From contig NZ_LMNX01000001.1 in assembly GCF_001423425.1 (NCBI RefSeq), positions 640,970 to 704,969 on the forward strand: a DNA stretch of 64,000 nucleotides, read 5' to 3'. Shown piece after piece: positions 1-7,977 of this stretch; positions within the stretch are counted from its first letter, which is position 1; each line of letters starts with the position of its first letter. Origin of the DNA: Rhizobium sp. Leaf306 (GTDB lineage: Bacteria > Pseudomonadota > Alphaproteobacteria > Rhizobiales > Rhizobiaceae). The notes beneath the pieces were generated by a model. The model was not told where the DNA came from. It was given only the letters and a program-made list of their open reading frames with translations, and did not search any database. The position numbers and the translations under genes are program-made.

Positions 1-249
1 CTGCCTTACCTGAAAACGCTTCGCAACGACCTGGAGCCGCCGGCTCGCGCGCTCATCCCTGAGATCGAGGAACTCTCCGCGATGATCGCAGCGCAAGGTG
101 CCGAGCTGGTGCGCATGTCCGGATCCGGAGCAACCTGTTTCGGTATGTTCCCTTCGAAGACAGACGCGGAAGCCGCCGCGCAGGCGCTGACCTCCCTGAA
201 GCCGGGCTGGTATTTCGAAGCGGTCGAAACCGTCGGAGCAAAGCCATGA
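1..249 (+). CDS. ispE: IspE, 3' end (4-diphosphocytidyl-2-C-methyl-D-erythritol kinase), partial
   Basis: This is the C-terminal 82 residues of a GHMP-family kinase; the 5' part lies outside the window. IspE phosphorylates 4-diphosphocytidyl-2-C-methyl-D-erythritol in the cytoplasmic MEP isoprenoid pathway. The glycine-rich GHMP motif near the C terminus is visible as MSGSGATCFGMF (about residues 39-50 of the fragment). It is preceded by a helix containing the NDLEPPA segment typical of IspE proteins. The stop codon overlaps the moaB start (ATGA), so the two genes are probably cotranslated. The call rests on the C-terminal motif alone. Confidence 0.85.
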   Translation: MPYLKTLRNDLEPPARALIPEIEELSAMIAAQGAELVRMSGSGATCFGMFPSKTDAEAAAQALTSLKPGWYFEAVETVGAKP

Positions 250-797
250 GCAAGATCGCCGAAACGCGCGAGTTCATTCCTATTTCGATCGCGGTACTGA
301 CCGTGTCGGATACCCGGACTATGGTGGACGACAAATCCGGCGATACGCTGGTTGCCCGTATCGCGGAGGCCGGTCACAGGCTTGGGGCACGCGCCATCGT
401 GCCCGACGACAAGGAGCGGATCGCCGGCCAGGTGCGCGAATGGACCCTCGACCCTGAGATCGACGTGGTCATCACCACCGGGGGAACCGGCTTTACCGGC
501 CGCGACGTGACGCCGGAAGCGCTGGAGCCGCTGTTCGACAAGAAGATGGACGGGTTTTCCGAGGTGTTTCACCGGATTTCCTACGACAAGATCGGCACCT
601 CGACGATCCAGTCGCGGGCAACCGGCGGCGTTGCCAATGCAACCTTCATCTTCGTGCTGCCCGGCTCTCCCGGTGCCTGCAAGGATGCGTGGGACGGCAT
701 ATTGAAAGCGCAGCTGGACTACCGCCACATGCCCTGCAACTTCATCGAGATTATGCCGCGGCTGGACGAGCACCTGCGGCGCGGTTCGGACAAGTAA
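246..797 (+). CDS. moaB: Molybdenum cofactor biosynthesis protein MoaB
   Basis: A 183-residue MoaB/Mog-fold protein acting in molybdopterin cofactor synthesis in the cytoplasm, probably adenylating or handling molybdopterin. The core starts around residue 12 (PISIAVLTVSDTR). It carries the molybdopterin-binding TTGGTGFTGRD motif at about residues 77-87 and LPGSPGAC at about 138-145, both characteristic of the family. Length matches E. coli MoaB. The start overlaps the ispE stop by four bases. Other moa genes are not present here, so this is a dispersed cofactor gene. Confidence 0.93.
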   Translation: MSKIAETREFIPISIAVLTVSDTRTMVDDKSGDTLVARIAEAGHRLGARAIVPDDKERIAGQVREWTLDPEIDVVITTGGTGFTGRDVTPEALEPLFDKKMDGFSEVFHRISYDKIGTSTIQSRATGGVANATFIFVLPGSPGACKDAWDGILKAQLDYRHMPCNFIEIMPRLDEHLRRGSDK

Positions 798-806
798 CGG
801 CCTGAT

Positions 807-1337
807 CTACCGCGCGGACGCTGCGACCCAGGCGGGGATCATTTCGCTCGCCAGTCTCGACGGCTTTGCGGCGGTCTTTACAGCCTTGGCTATACCCTCA
901 AGACCCATGCCGGGCTTTGCGAGAGCGACGGCCTCGCGCTTGGGCAGGATCAGCCCCTGCTCGAGCGGCGGGACTGAACGGACGATCCTTGTAAGGAACG
1001 GCTTGCGGTAGGTTCGCGAAGGCGAGAACCGCACGGGCTGACGGTTGAGCGCCAGATATTCCATCACCTCGTCGATCCAGCCGGCCTGGAGACGCGCTCC
1101 GGGCTCCAGCAGAAGCAGCCATTCGGCGCGCGCCTTGTGCAGGATATCGACGATATCCCAGGAGCTGTGGAAACGGCAGCCGGCGGCATCCGCGACACGG
1201 GAGGACCCGTCGCGCGAGTTGTGATCGAGCACCACGACATCGCTGACCAGCCCCTCCACCGCGGCGGAAACAAGGACGGACAACGTCTGCGCGAGCTCGG
1301 CTTCCTGATCCCGGCATTCCAACAAAACAGTCAGCAT
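807..1337 (-). CDS. Small glycosyltransferase family 2-like protein
   Basis: A 176-residue protein that begins like a GT-A glycosyltransferase: an initial beta strand (LTVLLECRDQEAELAQTL), then VVVLDHNSRDGS, which corresponds to the nucleotide-sugar binding strand and aspartate. The usual DxD metal motif position reads LEPGARL, so the metal site is altered. The protein is also about 50-100 residues shorter than typical GT2 enzymes. The ATG at 1337 was chosen over an in-frame TTG at 1343; neither has a strong ribosome-binding site. It converges on moaB and diverges from the radical SAM gene. Substrate unknown; it could be a degenerate GT2 enzyme. Confidence 0.7.
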   Translation of the reverse strand: MLTVLLECRDQEAELAQTLSVLVSAAVEGLVSDVVVLDHNSRDGSSRVADAAGCRFHSSWDIVDILHKARAEWLLLLEPGARLQAGWIDEVMEYLALNRQPVRFSPSRTYRKPFLTRIVRSVPPLEQGLILPKREAVALAKPGMGLEGIAKAVKTAAKPSRLASEMIPAWVAASAR

Positions 1338-1390
1338 TTTCAATGTCTAGCGCATTGCACAACGGATTGCCACAAAACCTTTGCGAGTTT

Positions 1391-1405
1391 GTTCTTGCAT
1401 TGTTC
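1391..1405. promoter_or_regulatory. LexA-type SOS box (GTTC-N7-GTTC)
   Basis: The sequence GTTC-TTGCATT-GTTC exactly matches the direct-repeat operator recognised by alphaproteobacterial LexA. It lies 63 bp before the ATG of the radical SAM gene and about 54 bp before the divergent glycosyltransferase-like gene, so it could repress either. A chance match is possible because the site fixes only eight bases, but its position in a short divergent promoter region favours function. Confidence 0.6.
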
Positions 1406-1467
1406 TCAATGTCGCGATAGGAATCTTGTCATTCGAGAACGGGAATTTTTCCCGTCAGGAGTGCCCC

Positions 1468-2625
1468 ATGAACGAGCTGTCCCATTTGCGGCAGGACGCA
1501 TTCGCGCCTGCTCATACGGCTGATATTGCCGATGCATTGGTGAAGACCTCCGGCCTCCGGATCGGGGGGGATCGCCGGCGCGGTCGTGGCGCCGGACTGA
1601 ACCCTTCAGGACGTTTCGAGACGGAGCGTCGCGAGGCTTTCGACGACGGCTGGCAGACGATCGAGGAACTAGAACCGTTCAGGACCGAGGTGCAGGTGGA
1701 AAAGCCGCGCACGGCGATTACCCGCAACGATTCACCCGACATTCCCTTCGACCGCTCGATCAACCCGTACCGCGGCTGCGAGCATGGCTGCATCTACTGT
1801 TTCGCGCGGCCGAGCCACAGTTTCATGGGGCTTTCGCCGGGGCTGGACTTTGAATCGAAGCTGTTTGCCAAACCCGACGTGCCGAAACTTCTGGAGCGCG
1901 AACTGAGCAGGGCCGATTACAAGGTCCGGGCGATTGCGATCGGCACCAACACCGATCCCTACCAGCCGATTGAACGGGAATGGCGCGTCATGCGCCAGAT
2001 CCTTGAAGTCCTGCAGAAGGCCAACCATCCCGTAACAATCGTCACCAAATCGTCGCTGGTCACCCGCGACATCGACATTCTTTCCGACATGGCGTCGAAG
2101 GGCCTCGCCAAGGTCGCGATATCGCTAACCACCCTCGACCGCAAGCTTGCCCGCAGCATGGAGCCGCGCGCGTCGACGCCCGCCAAACGGCTCGAGGCGA
2201 TCAAAGCGCTCTCGGACGCTGGCATACCGACAGCTGTGTTCACCTCGCCGATCATTCCGGCGCTGAACGACCACGAGATCGAGCGGCTCCTGGAAGCGGG
2301 GCACGCTGCCGGCGCAACGGAGGCGAGTTACGTGCTCTTACGTCTGCCGCTGGAAGTGGCGCCGCTGTTCCGCGACTGGCTGCTGCAGCATTACCCGAAC
2401 CGCTACCGGCATGTGATGTCGCTCGTTCGCTCGATGCGGGACGGCAAGGATTATGACGCGGAGTTCGGCAAGCGGATGAAGGGCACCGGTCCTTACGCCT
2501 GGCAGATCGGGCGACGCTTCGAGATGGCAACGAAGCGGCTCGGCATGACGCGTCGGGGCGTGCCGCTCAGGGACGATTTGTTTGTTCGTCCGAATGGCGC
2601 GGGCATTCAGCTTTCGCTGCTTTGA
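1468..2625 (+). CDS. PA0069/Rv2578c-family radical SAM protein (SplB-like)
   Basis: A 385-residue radical SAM enzyme of the family related to spore photoproduct lyase. The [4Fe-4S]-binding CxxxCxxC motif is CEHGCIYC, with cysteines at 104, 108 and 111, preceded by INPYRGC as is usual in this family. Downstream segments such as GTNTDPYQPIE and VTIVTKS fit the SAM barrel. The ATG at 1468 is preceded by AGGAG at 1457-1461; an upstream in-frame extension to 1381 would cross the promoter and was discarded. The LexA-type box upstream suggests DNA-damage induction. The reaction and substrate of this family are not established; DNA repair is an inference from SplB kinship. Confidence 0.88.
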   Translation: MNELSHLRQDAFAPAHTADIADALVKTSGLRIGGDRRRGRGAGLNPSGRFETERREAFDDGWQTIEELEPFRTEVQVEKPRTAITRNDSPDIPFDRSINPYRGCEHGCIYCFARPSHSFMGLSPGLDFESKLFAKPDVPKLLERELSRADYKVRAIAIGTNTDPYQPIEREWRVMRQILEVLQKANHPVTIVTKSSLVTRDIDILSDMASKGLAKVAISLTTLDRKLARSMEPRASTPAKRLEAIKALSDAGIPTAVFTSPIIPALNDHEIERLLEAGHAAGATEASYVLLRLPLEVAPLFRDWLLQHYPNRYRHVMSLVRSMRDGKDYDAEFGKRMKGTGPYAWQIGRRFEMATKRLGMTRRGVPLRDDLFVRPNGAGIQLSLL

Positions 2626-2865
2626 GTTTGGCCTGCAGGGGCATCCGTCGTCCCTGCGAAACGGCCTGATGACGTCGCGAGAGTTACAGCGACTTTCATT
2701 CAGGTCGATTAATTTCGAATTTCGGCACGGTTCCCGCATATCACCTGCCGAAAGACCCCCGGTTCCCACCATCATCCCGAAAGGGCGCCCCCGATGGTGG
2801 GCAACGACGCCGCACTCGTTGTCCGGGGGTTGCCGGAGGTCGGGCGGGCGTGCGAAACTGCCGCC

Positions 2866-3576
2866 ATGTTGCTTCGCACGCCGCCCGATTCTCTGACATT
2901 GTTTGAAGAGACGCCATTCGTTCCAGATTTCAGCCTGGAGCTGATGGCGCGGGATGCCGGACATTGGCCGGTGGCTGGCACCGACGAAGCAGGCCGCGGT
3001 CCCTTGGCGGGTCCGGTTGTGGCAGCCGCCGTGATTCTCGATCCCGACAACATTCCACCCGGTCTCGACGATTCCAAGAAGCTCAGCCTGAAGCAGCGGG
3101 AAGCGCTGTTTGCGATGATCATGGCGACGGCGCATGTGTCGATTGCATCGTCTGGTCCGCGCCTCATCGACGAGCGCAACATCCTGCGCGCCAGTCTCGA
3201 CGCCATGCGGCGTGCGGTGATCGGACTGAATATCAAGCCGGCCTATCTCCTCACCGATGGCCGCGACATGCCGCCTGGGCTCGCCTGCCCCGGCAAGGCC
3301 GTGATCAAGGGCGATAGCCGCTCTGTCTCCATCGCCGCGGCCTCGATCGTGGCGAAAGTCACCCGCGACCGGATGATGGGTCGCGCATGCACCGTTTTTC
3401 CGGCCTATGGCTTTGCCAAGCATGTCGGATACGCCACCAAGCAGCACCGCGACGGCATTACGAGCCACGGCCCCTGCCCGCTCCACCGGATGAGCTTTCG
3501 TCCGATGCGGAAAGATCCGCTGCCGGAAGACGATCTCGCCGATCTCCAGGCCTCGGACATTACCCTCACCCCATAA
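2866..3576 (+). CDS. rnhB: Ribonuclease HII
   Basis: A 236-residue RNase HII that cleaves RNA in RNA-DNA hybrids, including single misincorporated ribonucleotides. Catalytic acidic residues are visible: D40 and E41 in TDEAGRGP, D130 in LLTDG, and D167 in [23 protein letters not shown] is a family signature. The ATG at 2866 gives the usual short N-terminal lead before the catalytic core. An in-frame ATG at 2794 would add 24 residues not expected for the family, and neither start has a convincing ribosome-binding site. It ends in a hairpin shared with the convergent atpF. Confidence 0.93.
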   Translation: MLLRTPPDSLTLFEETPFVPDFSLELMARDAGHWPVAGTDEAGRGPLAGPVVAAAVILDPDNIPPGLDDSKKLSLKQREALFAMIMATAHVSIASSGPRLIDERNILRASLDAMRRAVIGLNIKPAYLLTDGRDMPPGLACPGKAVIKGDSRSVSIAAASIVAKVTRDRMMGRACTVFPAYGFAKHVGYATKQHRDGITSHGPCPLHRMSFRPMRKDPLPEDDLADLQASDITLTP

Positions 3577-3579
3577 CGC

Positions 3580-3607
3580 AAAAGGCCGAGCTTTCGCCCG
3601 GCCTTTT
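3580..3607. terminator. Bidirectional hairpin between rnhB and atpF
   Basis: A perfect 9-bp stem, AAAAGGCCG paired with CGGCCTTTT, encloses a 10-nt loop. It begins 4 nt after the rnhB stop and ends 21 nt before the atpF stop on the other strand. The A/T tracts at the stem ends give it terminator character in both directions. Confidence 0.8.
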
Positions 3608-3628
3608 CTTAATTCATGTATCTGAAGC

Positions 3629-4114
3629 TTAGTTCAGGCGCGTTTGAACCGTACCGACGGCGTCTCTGAACAGGGCTTCCTGCGTTGCTGCATCGGCCTT
3701 GCGGGCGATGACGCTTTCGGCGGCAGCGATGGCGAGGTCGACGGCGGCGGCGCGAACGGCGCTCACGGCATCGGCTTCCGCCTGCTTGATCTTCTGCTCG
3801 GAGACCGCATTGCGGCGGGCGACGAATTCTTCCGTCTTCTGGCGGGCTTCTTCCGTCAGGGCAGCGGCTTCGCGCTCGGCGGAGGCGACGATGCTGGCAG
3901 CGTCGGCTTCGGCCTGCTTGCGCTTCTTCTGGTATTCAGCCAGCAGCGCCTGGGCTTCTTCGCGAAGCTTCTTGGCTTCGTCGAGTTCGCTGCGGATGTT
4001 GGCGGCGCGTTCGTCGAGCGACTTTGCCATCATGCCCGGCACCTTGATGTAGATCAGGATGCCGAGGAAAATGACGAGACCAACGAGTGCGAAAAATGTT
4101 GCGTCGAATGCCAT
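3629..4114 (-). CDS. atpF: F0F1 ATP synthase subunit b
   Basis: A 161-residue b subunit, half of the peripheral stator stalk that holds F1 to F0. One N-terminal membrane segment is visible (about residues 6-25, FFALVGLVIFLGILIYIKV). A long, charged, alanine-rich amphipathic helix follows with heptad character through most of the protein. The start at MAFDATFF was chosen because an in-frame extension to 4162 would run into atpF2. The real start is separated from the atpF2 stop by only 4 nt. It is the last gene of the F0 operon. Confidence 0.95.
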   Translation of the reverse strand: MAFDATFFALVGLVIFLGILIYIKVPGMMAKSLDERAANIRSELDEAKKLREEAQALLAEYQKKRKQAEADAASIVASAEREAAALTEEARQKTEEFVARRNAVSEQKIKQAEADAVSAVRAAAVDLAIAAAESVIARKADAATQEALFRDAVGTVQTRLN

Positions 4115-4118
4115 GCGA

Positions 4119-4763
4119 TCAGGCCCCCGTCTTGGCGGCCGCGACGGCAGCCTTGATGTCATCGCCGCTTGCCTTGCCGCCGATCATGAGATCGACGATG
4201 GCGGATGCGGTCTCTTCGGCGATCTGGCCGACTTCAGCAAAAGCCTTGTCCTTGATCTCGCCGATGCGGGTTTCTGCTGCACTGAGCTTTGCGGCCAGTT
4301 CGGCTTCGATGGCGCTACGGTCGGCAGCGGCCTTGGTCTTGGCGGCTTCGCGGGCCGCTTCGGCAATGCCGTGCGACTTGGCGCGGGCGGCGGCCAGTTC
4401 CTTTTCATAGGTCTCGACGGCAGCATCGGCTTCCGCCTTGGCGCGGCCGGCTTCCTCGAGATCCTTGGCGATACGATCGTGACGATCCTCGATGATTCCG
4501 CCAACGCGCGGAACGATCACATTCTTCATGAGAAGGTAGAAGAGACCGAACGTGATGACGAGCCAGAGAAGCTGCGACGCGAAATGGGATGAGTCGAGCG
4601 GCGGAAACGCGCCACTGTGCTCAGTGTCGTGGGCGACACCGGTTTCGGTATGCACTTCGCCAGCCGGAGCAGCATGCGGTTCGGCCGCCGGTGCGGCGCC
4701 CGGTGCTGCAGGCGTTTCAGGAGCGGCCGGCGCGGTCTGCGCATATGCCGAAGTCACGAACAT
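4119..4763 (-). CDS. atpF2: F0F1 ATP synthase subunit b'
   Basis: A 214-residue b-type stator subunit. Paired b and b' subunits replace the b homodimer in alphaproteobacteria and phototrophs. An alanine/proline-rich N-terminal stretch (about residues 8-45) comes before the single membrane segment (about 65-82, [15 protein letters not shown]), followed by a long coiled-coil helix. Two tandem ATGs lie after GGAGG; the second, at 4763, has the better 5-nt spacing and was chosen. A stem-loop separates it from atpE. Confidence 0.94.
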   Translation of the reverse strand: MFVTSAYAQTAPAAPETPAAPGAAPAAEPHAAPAGEVHTETGVAHDTEHSGAFPPLDSSHFASQLLWLVITFGLFYLLMKNVIVPRVGGIIEDRHDRIAKDLEEAGRAKAEADAAVETYEKELAAARAKSHGIAEAAREAAKTKAAADRSAIEAELAAKLSAAETRIGEIKDKAFAEVGQIAEETASAIVDLMIGGKASGDDIKAAVAAAKTGA

Positions 4764-4793
4764 CATCACCTCCGGGTGAATTCCAAATGCGAA

Positions 4794-4826
4794 GGATCAC
4801 GGTGCGCTTTGAAACGACCGTGATCC
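4794..4826 (-). other. Intercistronic stem-loop between atpE and atpF2
   Basis: A perfect 10-bp inverted repeat (GGATCACGGT / ACCGTGATCC) with a 13-nt loop begins about 18 nt after the atpE stop in the operon's direction. No run of T follows, so it does not look like a full terminator. It may protect the 3' end of atpE mRNA or partly attenuate downstream transcription. Either would fit the need for many c subunits per complex. Confidence 0.7.
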
Positions 4827-4843
4827 GAAGTCCAGGTCTGGTA

Positions 4844-5071
4844 TTAGACCACGAACAGGAGAAGGAGAGCTACGAGCAGCGAAAAGATGCCCAGAGCTTC
4901 CGTAACGGCGAAACCGAATACCAGACGGCCGAACTGGCTGTCAGCGGCAGACGGGTTGCGCAGGGCGCCCGACAGGTAGCTGCCGAAGATGTTGCCGAGG
5001 CCGAGGGCCGTGCCGGCCATGCCAAAGCAAGCCAGACCTGCGCCGATGAACTTTGCTGCTTCCGCTTCCAT
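4844..5071 (-). CDS. atpE: F0F1 ATP synthase subunit c
   Basis: A 75-residue proteolipid made of two membrane hairpin helices. The first is glycine-rich (GAGLACFGMAGTALGLGNIF), with the polar loop RNP at 38-40. The second carries the proton-binding carboxylate, E58 in FAVTEALGIF, as in other rhizobia. The start has a strong AAGGAG six nt upstream. Multiple copies form the rotating ring, and the stem-loop downstream may help to raise its expression over its neighbours. Confidence 0.97.
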   Translation of the reverse strand: MEAEAAKFIGAGLACFGMAGTALGLGNIFGSYLSGALRNPSAADSQFGRLVFGFAVTEALGIFSLLVALLLLFVV

Positions 5072-5138
5072 GATGAACTCCTTGAATGGGTTTGCGGCTG
5101 ATGACTGACGCCTCAGGACGCCAATTTGGTAGTTATTC

Positions 5139-5891
5139 TTAGTGCCCGCCGGGATGGACCGCGTCGTTCAGGTACATGCATGTGAGTACCGCGAAGACAT
5201 AGGCCTGGAGGAAGGCAACGAGGAATTCGAGACCGGTCAGGGCGACCGTCATGGCGAGCGGCAGGATAGCGCCGCCGATGCCGAGTGCGCCGAGTGCTCC
5301 AAGCGAGCTGACAAAGCCCGCGAACACTTTCAGCGTGATGTGGCCGGCCAGCATGTTCGCGAAAAGACGAACGGAGAGCGAAATCGGCCGGGACAGGAAG
5401 GAGATGACTTCGATGACGACGACCAGCGGCAGAAGCGCGCCGGGTACACCGCTTGGCACGAACAGCTGAAGGAAGCCGAGGCCATGCTTGTAGAAGCCGT
5501 AGACGATGACCGTGCCAACCACCAGCAGAGCCAGTGCGAAGGTGACGATGATCTGGCTGGTGACGGTAAAGAAGTAAGGGAACATGCCGAGCAGGTTTGC
5601 CGTAAGCACGAACATGAACAGCGAGAAGACCAGCGGGAAGAACTTCATGCCATGGCTGCCGGCGCCTTCGCGCAGCATGTTGGCAATGAACTGGTAGGAC
5701 ATTTCGGCGACCGACTGCGCGCGGCCCGGGATCAGACTGCGGGCGGACGATGCGAAATACAGGAAGCCGGCTGCGCAGGCGACCGTAGCAGTCATGAACA
5801 GCGATGCATTGGTAAAGGATAGGTCGATACCGCCGATCTCGATCGGGACGATCTTGCTGATCTGGAACTGATGGATCGGATCGTTTGCCAC
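5139..5891 (-). CDS. atpB: F0F1 ATP synthase subunit a
   Basis: A 250-residue polytopic membrane protein with five or six helices forming the proton half-channels. The essential arginine is visible in [15 protein letters not shown] in the fourth region. The conserved C-terminal helix ends in [20 protein letters not shown], with the family's glutamine. The start is GTG at 5891, with an AGAGGG stretch upstream. It lies between atpI and atpE in the standard F0 order. Confidence 0.96.
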   Translation of the reverse strand: MANDPIHQFQISKIVPIEIGGIDLSFTNASLFMTATVACAAGFLYFASSARSLIPGRAQSVAEMSYQFIANMLREGAGSHGMKFFPLVFSLFMFVLTANLLGMFPYFFTVTSQIIVTFALALLVVGTVIVYGFYKHGLGFLQLFVPSGVPGALLPLVVVIEVISFLSRPISLSVRLFANMLAGHITLKVFAGFVSSLGALGALGIGGAILPLAMTVALTGLEFLVAFLQAYVFAVLTCMYLNDAVHPGGH

Positions 5892-5954
5892 CGCTTACCC
5901 TCTTTCATATGCCGCCATGCCGGCGGCTCAATTCGTGTTGCGAAACCGAGCCTG

Positions 5955-6314
5955 TTAGTGCCCTGCCCCGTCCCCGCTGCCTTTTTTCCGCAAGGGCGGC
6001 GGCTCGGCCACCTTGCCCACGGATCGAAGCACGTTCAGAACACCGGCGCAGAAACCAAGAAGGAGAAGAATGATCATCCCCCACGGCGACGTGCCGGCAT
6101 AGTAATCCAGTCCATAGCCCAGAATGGCGCCGACTGCGACAGCCGAGATGAATTCGGAGGAAATCTTGAAGCCGAGGGCCATGCCCTTTCGACTTTCTTC
6201 AGATTGCGCTTCCCGCTTCGCCTCTACCGCGTCACCAGCCTTCCGATCCGCCAATTGTGCGGACAGACGCTTTCGGCGTTCTTCCAGACTGTCCTCGCGG
6301 TTGTCCATCCTCAC
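5955..6314 (-). CDS. atpI: ATP synthase protein I
   Basis: A 119-residue AtpI-family protein, the promoter-proximal gene of the F0 operon, thought to assist c-ring assembly or Mg2+ supply. A charged N-terminal third (residues 1-45) is followed by two predicted membrane helices (about 50-70, FISAVAVGAILGYGLDYY, and about 75-97, WGMIILLLLGFCAGVLNVLR). The start ATG follows GGAGGACGTGAGG. A good promoter lies about 90 bp upstream. Confidence 0.9.
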   Translation of the reverse strand: MRMDNREDSLEERRKRLSAQLADRKAGDAVEAKREAQSEESRKGMALGFKISSEFISAVAVGAILGYGLDYYAGTSPWGMIILLLLGFCAGVLNVLRSVGKVAEPPPLRKKGSGDGAGH

Positions 6315-6404
6315 GTCCTCCCATCCGCCCTTGTTCGGAGCGGACCAACCGCAACAGCAGCCAGCGGGGTTTCGCGCCTTCCGGCCCGCTTCTAAGTCGC
6401 GCGC

Positions 6405-6433
6405 AACATAGTTTTGAGAGGACTTATAGTCAA
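6405..6433 (-). promoter_or_regulatory. Promoter of the F0 (atpI) operon
   Basis: On the minus strand TTGACT (complement of 6428-6433) and TATGTT (complement of 6405-6410) are separated by exactly 17 bp. This is close to the alphaproteobacterial housekeeping consensus CTTGAC-N17-CTATAT. Transcription would start near 6398, giving a leader of about 84 nt before atpI. Confidence 0.65.
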
Positions 6434-6550
6434 GGCGGTGCCGGGCCTTGATTCAGGGGAAATTAACGCTTCGATTTCAAGCGGTTATCGCTGAATTCCC
6501 GGCAACATGGCAAAACCTTCGCGGGAATATTCACAGATCGGCCGGGTTTA

Positions 6551-7726
6551 TCAGCTCCAACCACCACCATAGGTACGGTAAAACACGTGCAGACCGATGC
6601 GTCCGACCTTTTTCATGGTCTTTGCCCAGTTCGGACGAACGTAGACGGCGTGGTAGTGAGTGGCTGAGCCGACTTCCGGCAGCCAGATCTTGCCGGCGGT
6701 CACCGCCATCGCAACTTCCTGCGCTGTTTCGAAATGATCCGGCGCGCGGATTCGGTCTGGAATGTTGTCGCAGGCGAAGGAGAACTGGCAGCGGTTGCGC
6801 CAGTCTTCGTTCTGATAGACGACGTCGCAGATGCTTTTCGGATAGTGCGGATTGCGAACGCGGTTGAGAATAACCTGTGCGACCGCTGCCTGGCCACGCA
6901 CTTCTTCTCCGCGCGCTTCAAAATAGATGCCGGCGGCCAAGCATTGCTGCTGCTTGGGCGAAAACGATTCTTCCGGCAGCGCTGTTGCTGCCCAGGCGTG
7001 GTCTTCCGGGCCGATCGGCGGAATGAAGCGGCCGGTTTCTGGCTTTGCGCCCAGGATCGCATCGAAGGGCGACTTGCGCGAGAAGTCGGGCTTGGCCGGT
7101 GCATAGGCGGTTGCCAGCACATCGGCCTTTTCGTTGGTGATGAGGTCGGCGAGCATCGAAGGAAGACCGGGCTCCTTTACCTCGTCCTTGCGGAAATAGA
7201 ATTCGGCGAGCTCGACCGGCTGGTCGTCGGCTTCGGCTTTGACGAAGGCGGTCATTTCATCGCTGGCATCCACAGGCGTGGTCAGCGAGCTGGAACGCTC
7301 GAGGATCGACCCGGCCGAAAAGGCCTTCGGCGGCTGCATCTGTTCGACGGCTACGATCCGGCTCTTCTTTTCAGCGCGGTTGACGCGGTCTTCGTCCGGC
7401 GTGTCCTCACCTGACTTCTCGTTGCCGGTGAATGCAACGCGGCGACCGTCGGGCAGCGTCATGCCGGCATCGCCGCCGAGCACGGAACCGCCACCCGGAA
7501 AGGCAAGCGATGCGTTATGAATAGAACCGGCCGGCGAGTTGGTCATGACCATGCGCCACTGGTCGCGGCCGCGGTCGATGCCGGAGAGGAGATCGGTGAG
7601 ATCGCCTTGTGCGGGAACGGCTGGAAACACCAGCCAGGCAGCAAGTCCAAGGACGCCAGGCGCCAGCCAGATATCGCGGCGCGACAGGGCGCGGTGCAAA
7701 AGAGACTTCGTCCGAGCCGCCGGCAT
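6551..7726 (-). CDS. SleB-like cell wall hydrolase (Hydrolase_2 domain)
   Basis: A 391-residue membrane-anchored protein. A single N-terminal hydrophobic segment (about residues 22-42) is followed by a long low-conservation periplasmic region and a C-terminal Hydrolase_2 domain. That domain has the family core AAGIYFEARGEEVRGQAA (catalytic glutamate in YFEARGE) and QVILNRVRNPHYP. The domain is that of spore cortex-lytic SleB; in non-sporulating rhizobia it probably acts as a lytic transglycosylase on peptidoglycan. ATG at 7726 was preferred to an in-frame TTG at 7771. It is transcribed toward atpI but has its own upstream region. Confidence 0.85.
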   Translation of the reverse strand: MPAARTKSLLHRALSRRDIWLAPGVLGLAAWLVFPAVPAQGDLTDLLSGIDRGRDQWRMVMTNSPAGSIHNASLAFPGGGSVLGGDAGMTLPDGRRVAFTGNEKSGEDTPDEDRVNRAEKKSRIVAVEQMQPPKAFSAGSILERSSSLTTPVDASDEMTAFVKAEADDQPVELAEFYFRKDEVKEPGLPSMLADLITNEKADVLATAYAPAKPDFSRKSPFDAILGAKPETGRFIPPIGPEDHAWAATALPEESFSPKQQQCLAAGIYFEARGEEVRGQAAVAQVILNRVRNPHYPKSICDVVYQNEDWRNRCQFSFACDNIPDRIRAPDHFETAQEVAMAVTAGKIWLPEVGSATHYHAVYVRPNWAKTMKKVGRIGLHVFYRTYGGGWS

Positions 7727-7977
7727 GGCCACTTTAGAGGACTTTCGACGCTGTACGGTCTTCGAACGCAAAACCGGCTACTCCACAAGGCAGGTCAACC
7801 AGGGACCTCAATGACTGATCGATGGGTCAAACATCAATCATTAACCTTGATGAGCAGTTAACGCTTATAGACAGAATCCCTTGTAACGCTGGGATTTGGG
7901 CATTTTCACTTAAACGTCAGAGGCTCGTGTCCGAAATGCCACGCGGGTTTTGGGCGACCTCTCCGTCACCCTTTCCG

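Noticed and set aside
3577..3628. A ccrM-type methyltransferase gene expected after rnhB
   Set aside because: In several alphaproteobacteria rnhB is followed by ccrM, but here only a terminator separates rnhB from atpF. Its absence from this spot says nothing about its presence elsewhere.
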